Position numbers and translations under genes: made by a program
The notes under the pieces: generated by a model
Databases searched by the model: none
What the model saw: the letters and a program-made list of their open reading frames with translations, nothing else
What the model was told of the DNA's origin: nothing
In this document: positions 60,181 through 64,000 of the stretch, in pieces
How the letters are laid out: each line of letters starts with the position of its first letter
How positions within the stretch are numbered: position 1 is the first letter of the stretch
From: Butyricicoccus_A sp963620595
GTDB taxonomy: Bacteria > Bacillota > Clostridia > Oscillospirales > Butyricicoccaceae
Assembly (NCBI GenBank): GCA_963620595.1
Contig: CAVFAY010000005.1
Location: 60,028 to 124,027, forward strand
Length of the DNA: 64,000 nucleotides
Direction of reading: 5' to 3'

Positions 60181-62581
60181 GATGACGGTCAAAAACGGCG
60201 TCGTTTATGGCGATGCTCTTTCCGCTCAGGAGAAGAAGCGGATCGTCATGCAGAAAAAAAAGGACAGGAAGGCAAAGAAAGTCCGCAAGTCCGCCCAGCA
60301 GACCATTCCCTATGTGGAGATGTGCCGCGACGGTATCTGCAAGGTGAATAACCGGCTCTATACCAAGTCCATCGGCTTTGAGGACATCAACTACCAGCTT
60401 GCGCAGAATGATGACAAAACCGCCATCTTTGAGAACTGGTGCGACTTTCTGAACTACTTTGACAGCTCGATTTTCGTCCAGCTCTCCTTCATCAATCAGA
60501 AGGCAAGCCTGAATGAGTTCCGCAAGCGCATCAACATTCCGGCACAGGAGGACGCTTTCAACGACATCCGCTCCGAGTATTCCGGTATGCTGCAAAGCCA
60601 GCTCACCAAAGGCAATAACGGGCTGATTAAGAAGAAGTACATCACCTTCGGCATTGAGGCGGATTCGCTCTGCACGGCAAAGCCGAAGCTCGAACGCATT
60701 GAAACCGACATTCTCAACAACTTCAAGACCCTCGGCGTGAGGACTGAACCGCTGTCCGGCTACGAACGGCTGAAAGTGCTTCATGACGTGTTCAACATGG
60801 ACACCAATGAGCCGTTCCGCTTTTCCTTCGATATGGTTGCCCGGACAGGACTCAGCACCAAGGACTTCATCGCTCCCACTTCCTTTGACTTCCGTGAAGG
60901 TAAGTGCTTCAAGATGGGTAGAACCATCGGCGCGGTGAGCTTTCTCCAAATCCTCGCGCCGGAACTCAATGACCGTATGCTTGCCGACTTCCTTGAGATG
61001 GACAGCAACATCACGGTCAATTTTCATATCCGGACGATTGACCAGGCGAAGGCAATCAAGAGCATCAAAATGAAGATCACTGACCTCGACAAGATGAAGA
61101 TCGAGGAACAGAAAAAGGCAGTCCGCTCCGGCTACGACATGGACATTATCCCGTCTGATCTTGCTACCTTCGGCGGTGAGGCGAAGCGTCTTTTGCAGGA
61201 TCTCCAGACCCGCAATGAGAGACTGTTCCTCGTGACCATCCTCATCATGAACACGGCGTCCAATCGCCAGAAGCTCGAAAATGCGGTATTCCAGACTGCC
61301 GCCATCGCTCAGAAGTACAACTGTGCGCTCAAACGCCTCGATTTCCAGCAGGAAGAAGGGCTGATGTCCTCTCTGCCTATCGGCATCAATCAGGTGGAGA
61401 TCGAACGCGGACTGACCACTTCCAGCACAGCAGTCTTCATGCCGTTCACCACGCAGGAGCTTTTTCAGGGCGGCGAGGCGTTGTATTACGGGCTGAATGC
61501 GCTCTCCAACAACATGATTATGGTGGATCGCAAGCAGCTCAAGAACCCCAACGGGCTGATCCTCGGCACACCCGGCTCCGGTAAATCCTTCTCCGCCAAG
61601 CGCGAAATGACCAATGCCTTCCTCATCACGGAGGATGACATCATCGTCTGCGACCCCGAAGCTGAGTATTTTCCCCTTGTGCAGAAGCTCGGCGGTCAGG
61701 TCATCCGCATTTCGCCGGTCAGCACGGATTACATCAATCCGCTGGACATCAACACGAACTACTCCGAAGAGGAAAACCCGCTGACGCTGAAATCCGACTT
61801 CATCCTCTCCATGTGCGAGTTGATTGTGGGCGGCAAGGACGGCTTGCAGCCGGTGGAAAAGACCATCATTGACCGCAGCGTCCGAATGGTCTATCAGGAG
61901 TTCCTTGCAGACCCCAAGCCGGAGAAAATGCCGATCCTCGAAGACCTCTACGACATTCTGAGAAATCAGAAGGAGCCGGAGGCACAGCGCATCGCAACTG
62001 CGCTTGAAATCTACGTTCACGGCTCGTTGAATGTTTTCAACCACAGAACGAATGTGGACGTCAATAACCGCTTTGTCTGCTACGACATCCGCGAACTCGG
62101 CAAGCAGCTCAAAAAGCTCGGTATGCTCATCGTTCAGGATCAGGTCTGGAACAGGGTCACGATCAACCGCGCCCAGCATAAGGCTACGCGCTATTACATG
62201 GACGAGTTCCATCTGCTCTTGAAGGAGGAACAGACCGCCGCATACAGCGTGGAAATTTGGAAGCGATTTAGAAAATGGGGCGGCATTCCGACCGGCATCA
62301 CGCAAAACGTCAAGGATCTGCTTGCCTCCCGCGAGGTAGAGAACATCTTTGAAAACTCGGATTTTGTCTACCTTCTGAATCAGGCATCCGGAGACAGAGA
62401 AATTCTCTCGAAGGCTTTGAACATCTCACCCAGCCAGCAAAACTACATCACCAATTCCAATGCCGGTGAGGGGCTGATCTTCTACGGCTCTACCATCGTG
62501 CCTTTCAAGGACGATTTCCCCAAGAATACGCAGCTCTATCGCATTATGACCACCAAGCCCGAAGAAACCGTACAGAACTAA
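60149..62581 (+). CDS. VirB4/TraE-like conjugation ATPase
   Basis: 810 residues from TTG 60149, with AGGAGG upstream and overlap with prgI. The N-terminal domain is helical; Walker A is GTPGSGKSFSAKREM near 473 and Walker B YYMDEFHLLL near 690. Other VirB4 features are CDPEAEYFPLVQKLGGQVIRISP and FIINQASGDREILSKALNIS-like LLNQASGDREILS. It energises channel assembly and DNA transfer. A long open frame on the opposite strand is a shadow. Confidence 0.93.
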   Translation: MNNSTAKAKAKMTVKNGVVYGDALSAQEKKRIVMQKKKDRKAKKVRKSAQQTIPYVEMCRDGICKVNNRLYTKSIGFEDINYQLAQNDDKTAIFENWCDFLNYFDSSIFVQLSFINQKASLNEFRKRINIPAQEDAFNDIRSEYSGMLQSQLTKGNNGLIKKKYITFGIEADSLCTAKPKLERIETDILNNFKTLGVRTEPLSGYERLKVLHDVFNMDTNEPFRFSFDMVARTGLSTKDFIAPTSFDFREGKCFKMGRTIGAVSFLQILAPELNDRMLADFLEMDSNITVNFHIRTIDQAKAIKSIKMKITDLDKMKIEEQKKAVRSGYDMDIIPSDLATFGGEAKRLLQDLQTRNERLFLVTILIMNTASNRQKLENAVFQTAAIAQKYNCALKRLDFQQEEGLMSSLPIGINQVEIERGLTTSSTAVFMPFTTQELFQGGEALYYGLNALSNNMIMVDRKQLKNPNGLILGTPGSGKSFSAKREMTNAFLITEDDIIVCDPEAEYFPLVQKLGGQVIRISPVSTDYINPLDINTNYSEEENPLTLKSDFILSMCELIVGGKDGLQPVEKTIIDRSVRMVYQEFLADPKPEKMPILEDLYDILRNQKEPEAQRIATALEIYVHGSLNVFNHRTNVDVNNRFVCYDIRELGKQLKKLGMLIVQDQVWNRVTINRAQHKATRYYMDEFHLLLKEEQTAAYSVEIWKRFRKWGGIPTGITQNVKDLLASREVENIFENSDFVYLLNQASGDREILSKALNISPSQQNYITNSNAGEGLIFYGSTIVPFKDDFPKNTQLYRIMTTKPEETVQN

Positions 62582-62595
62582 GGAGGATTTTGAAT

Positions 62596-63219
62596 ATGGA
62601 TAAGAACTTCAACCTTGAGAACGCAAAGAGCATCATCGCAGAAGCCAGCGGTGTTCCCGTGAATACCACGTTCGGCAGCATCACTAAGCCGATTGACCTT
62701 CTGCTTGAGGTCATCGACATGAGCGCCGATCTCATCGCCCTCATTCACGAGGAAACCGAGCTGAAAAAGCATCATCGCGCCTATCTCCACGTTCATGAGG
62801 AACTGGAGGACTGCGCCGACGAGATGGCAGCGCGTATGCAGGAGATTTTCGATGAGACCACCGACTGTGTGATCGGACTGATGAAGGATGTCCACGAAAC
62901 CTTCCGTGTCCGCAAGCAGGAAGCGGCGGAGGACGATGCTGATACCGTCACCATCGCCAAGGAAGACTACGAAACCATGATCGACGATCTGCTCACGATG
63001 TCCGAGATCATTCAGATGGTGACGGATGTGCGCACGAAGGACGCCAGCTTCATTCAGAAGTTTGCAGAGTTCATGCCCGCCTACGCTGAGTTTGAGAAGA
63101 ACCGCCTCGCCCTGTACCGCGACGCGGCAAAGGAAGCCGAGGACATCTTCGACCGCTGGGCGGACGAGTTTGACGATCTCGACGAGGACTACGAGCCGGA
63201 CGAGTTCTTCTCGGACTAA
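62596..63219 (+). CDS. Acidic helical ICE protein, unknown
   Basis: 207 residues from ATG 62596 with AGGAGG upstream; a TTG six bases earlier is less likely. It is strongly acidic (final DDLDEDYEPDEFFSD) and all-helical, with repeats of Glu/Asp-rich amphipathic segments and no signal peptide. It is translated right after VirB4, where Tn1549-like ICEs vary, so it may be a chaperone-like or regulatory accessory. No family recognised. Confidence 0.65.
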   Translation: MDKNFNLENAKSIIAEASGVPVNTTFGSITKPIDLLLEVIDMSADLIALIHEETELKKHHRAYLHVHEELEDCADEMAARMQEIFDETTDCVIGLMKDVHETFRVRKQEAAEDDADTVTIAKEDYETMIDDLLTMSEIIQMVTDVRTKDASFIQKFAEFMPAYAEFEKNRLALYRDAAKEAEDIFDRWADEFDDLDEDYEPDEFFSD

Positions 63220-63220
63220 A

Positions 63221-63262
63221 AAACTGCCCACCATGAGCTAATCACGGTGAGCAGTTTTGTTT
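63221..63262. terminator. Terminator between convergent ICE genes
   Basis: Stem AACTGCCCACC / GGTGAGCAGTT with a 13-nt loop containing one mismatch pair, followed by TTGTTTTG. It ends the conjugation transcript and serves the minus-strand ATPase. Confidence 0.7.
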
Positions 63263-63271
63263 TGAGAGGAT

Positions 63272-64000
63272 TCAGACAAGCGTGTCATCAAGCAGGAAGT
63301 CAATGACGCTGATATTGAGAATGCCGTTGTCATCATACCAACGCTTGCGAATGTCGTGACGCACGATGATCTTCGGGAAAGAATCGCCGGTCAGCGCGAA
63401 GGGCTTGTTTTCAGTGATTGCCTTTTCCTCTGTTCCCAATGCGTAGGCAGACTGAACGTAGGTCTTCTTACCGCCGGAGATTGCAATGAAGTCGATTTCC
63501 CGCGCAATCGGAGTGACCTTTCCTTTGGCATTTTTCTCATTGCCATAGACAATGCCGATGTCAACGGCGCATTCACGGATCATCAGCTCATTGAAAATGA
63601 TGTTCTCCATGATGTGCGTCATTTCCTGCTGGCGGAAGCCGATACGGGCATTTCTCAGTCCAATGTCCTCACAGTAGTATTTGTTGGGATAGTCAAAATA
63701 GCTCTTGCCCTTGACATCCCAGCGTTTGCATTCGGTGAAGAGGAAGGAATCCGACAAGTGATCCATATAGGCTTTCACGGTGTTCAGGGCAACGACATTC
63801 TCACCGCTGCGCTTCTGCACGGTATTGATGGTGGCTGCAACCTTCGTCGGATTGGTCAGAGAGCCGATAGACGAACACAGCAGATCAAGAATCGCAGACA
63901 GCACATCCTCACGCTTGATCTTCTTCCGTTCTACAATGTCCTTCAGATAAACCTCGGAAAACAACGATTTCAGATAAGCCATCTTCGCGGCGTCTGTGGG
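63272..64000 (-). CDS. AAA ATPase-type protein with DUF4143 C-terminal domain (cut by window edge)
   Basis: The frame is open to the right edge, giving 243 residues without the N-terminal ATPase part. Visible is the DUF4143 region of AAA_14/DUF4143 proteins: KSLFSEVYLKDIVERKKIKREDVLSAILDLLCSSIGSLTNPTKVAATIN, then YFDYPNKYYCEDIGLRNARIG, MENIIFNELMIRE, and the endonuclease-like EIDFIAISGGKKTYVQSAY. Such proteins are frequent genome cargo of unknown function. Its opposite orientation within the transfer region marks it as a passenger gene, not a conjugation component. Confidence 0.75.
   Translation of the reverse strand, partial: PTDAAKMAYLKSLFSEVYLKDIVERKKIKREDVLSAILDLLCSSIGSLTNPTKVAATINTVQKRSGENVVALNTVKAYMDHLSDSFLFTECKRWDVKGKSYFDYPNKYYCEDIGLRNARIGFRQQEMTHIMENIIFNELMIRECAVDIGIVYGNEKNAKGKVTPIAREIDFIAISGGKKTYVQSAYALGTEEKAITENKPFALTGDSFPKIIVRHDIRKRWYDDNGILNISVIDFLLDDTLV

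Larger units (their letters stand above)
52428..64000. mobile_element. Integrative and conjugative element, Tn1549-like conjugation module (right end open)
   Basis: The block begins at the tRNA-Ser fragment and shows a continuous plus-strand set: HTH/excisionase-like, RepA-like initiator, PcfB, VirD4, Maff2 pair, VirB6-like, MT-A70, XF1762-like, PrgI, VirB4. This order is known from Tn1549/CTn-type ICEs of Firmicutes. Relaxase, integrase, the NlpC/P60 hydrolase and topoisomerase are expected beyond the window. The genes overlap more and look somewhat more GC-rich than the chromosome. The exact left boundary within the tRNA core is uncertain by several bases. Confidence 0.85.

Noticed and set aside
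60125..62305. A 726-codon open frame antisense to VirB4
   Set aside because: It is exactly opposite the conserved VirB4 gene, lacks a ribosome site and known domain, and arises from the codon bias of the real gene.

Overview
The window reads as a Clostridia (Bacillota) genome; an Oscillospirales/Butyricicoccaceae-like butyrate producer is my best guess, but no rRNA is present to test it. The grounds are a Spo0A master regulator, [FeFe]-hydrogenase genes with HydG and a TM1266-type regulator, an SLH-anchored GH25 muramidase, Mn-dependent CBS-type pyrophosphatase, and strong AGGAGG ribosome sites and T-tailed terminators throughout. Positions 1-52,368 are chromosome; from about 52,428 to the right edge (64,000, open) is an integrative and conjugative element (ICE) of the Tn1549-like PcfB/VirD4/Maff2/PrgI/VirB4 type.

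Chromosomal layout. 1-4.2 kb: hydrogenase catalytic subunit (cut by the window edge), a NuoF/GltD-type NAD(P)-FAD oxidoreductase, hydG and a TM1266-family regulator, all on the minus strand. 4.4-7.8 kb: spo0A, putP and a TetR regulator. 8-13.4 kb: hisB, pdxST with the divergent MocR-type regulator pdxR, and pepD. 13.5-19.1 kb: tex, a YafQ/DinJ-type toxin-antitoxin pair and a single-chain MmeI-like restriction-modification enzyme. 19.3-28.8 kb: purine nucleoside phosphorylase, GDSL hydrolase, AI-2E family exporter, RpiR regulator with a GPH sugar symporter and an EEP phosphoesterase, tandem MgtC-like proteins, and a GNAT acetyltransferase. 28.9-33.5 kb: a 1316-residue RND permease with a long coiled-coil insertion, co-transcribed with its TetR regulator from a promoter carrying a TetR-type operator. 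33.6-39.5 kb: DegV, sbcD-sbcC, trmO. 39.6-46.8 kb: SLH muramidase, an FHA-ftsW/rodA-PBP operon, and a KdpDE-like two-component system without kdpFABC. 46.9-52.3 kb: two small unknowns, cysK, a CapA-like protein with an apparent frameshift in a nine-A tract, and ppaC.

ICE layout. The junction is a 3' half of tRNA-Ser(CGA) on the minus strand whose 5' half is missing, as expected when an element integrates in a tRNA 3' end and the intact tRNA lies at the other junction. Just inside are four GGGGAGAA direct repeats, three of them phased at 11 bp. Then come an excisionase-like HTH protein, two small proteins, a RepA-like initiator, a 12-residue leader peptide, PcfB, the VirD4 coupling protein, two nearly identical Maff2 genes, a VirB6-like membrane protein, an MT-A70 methyltransferase, an XF1762-like protein, PrgI, the VirB4 ATPase, an acidic unknown and a convergent DUF4143-type ATPase cut by the edge.

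The most interesting unexplained signals are two ICE intergenic RNAs with the same loop and compensatory stem changes (53,681 and 57,202), the PP-ending leader peptide before pcfB, the homopolymer frameshift in the CapA membrane anchor, and the 101-nt ftsW/PBP coding overlap.
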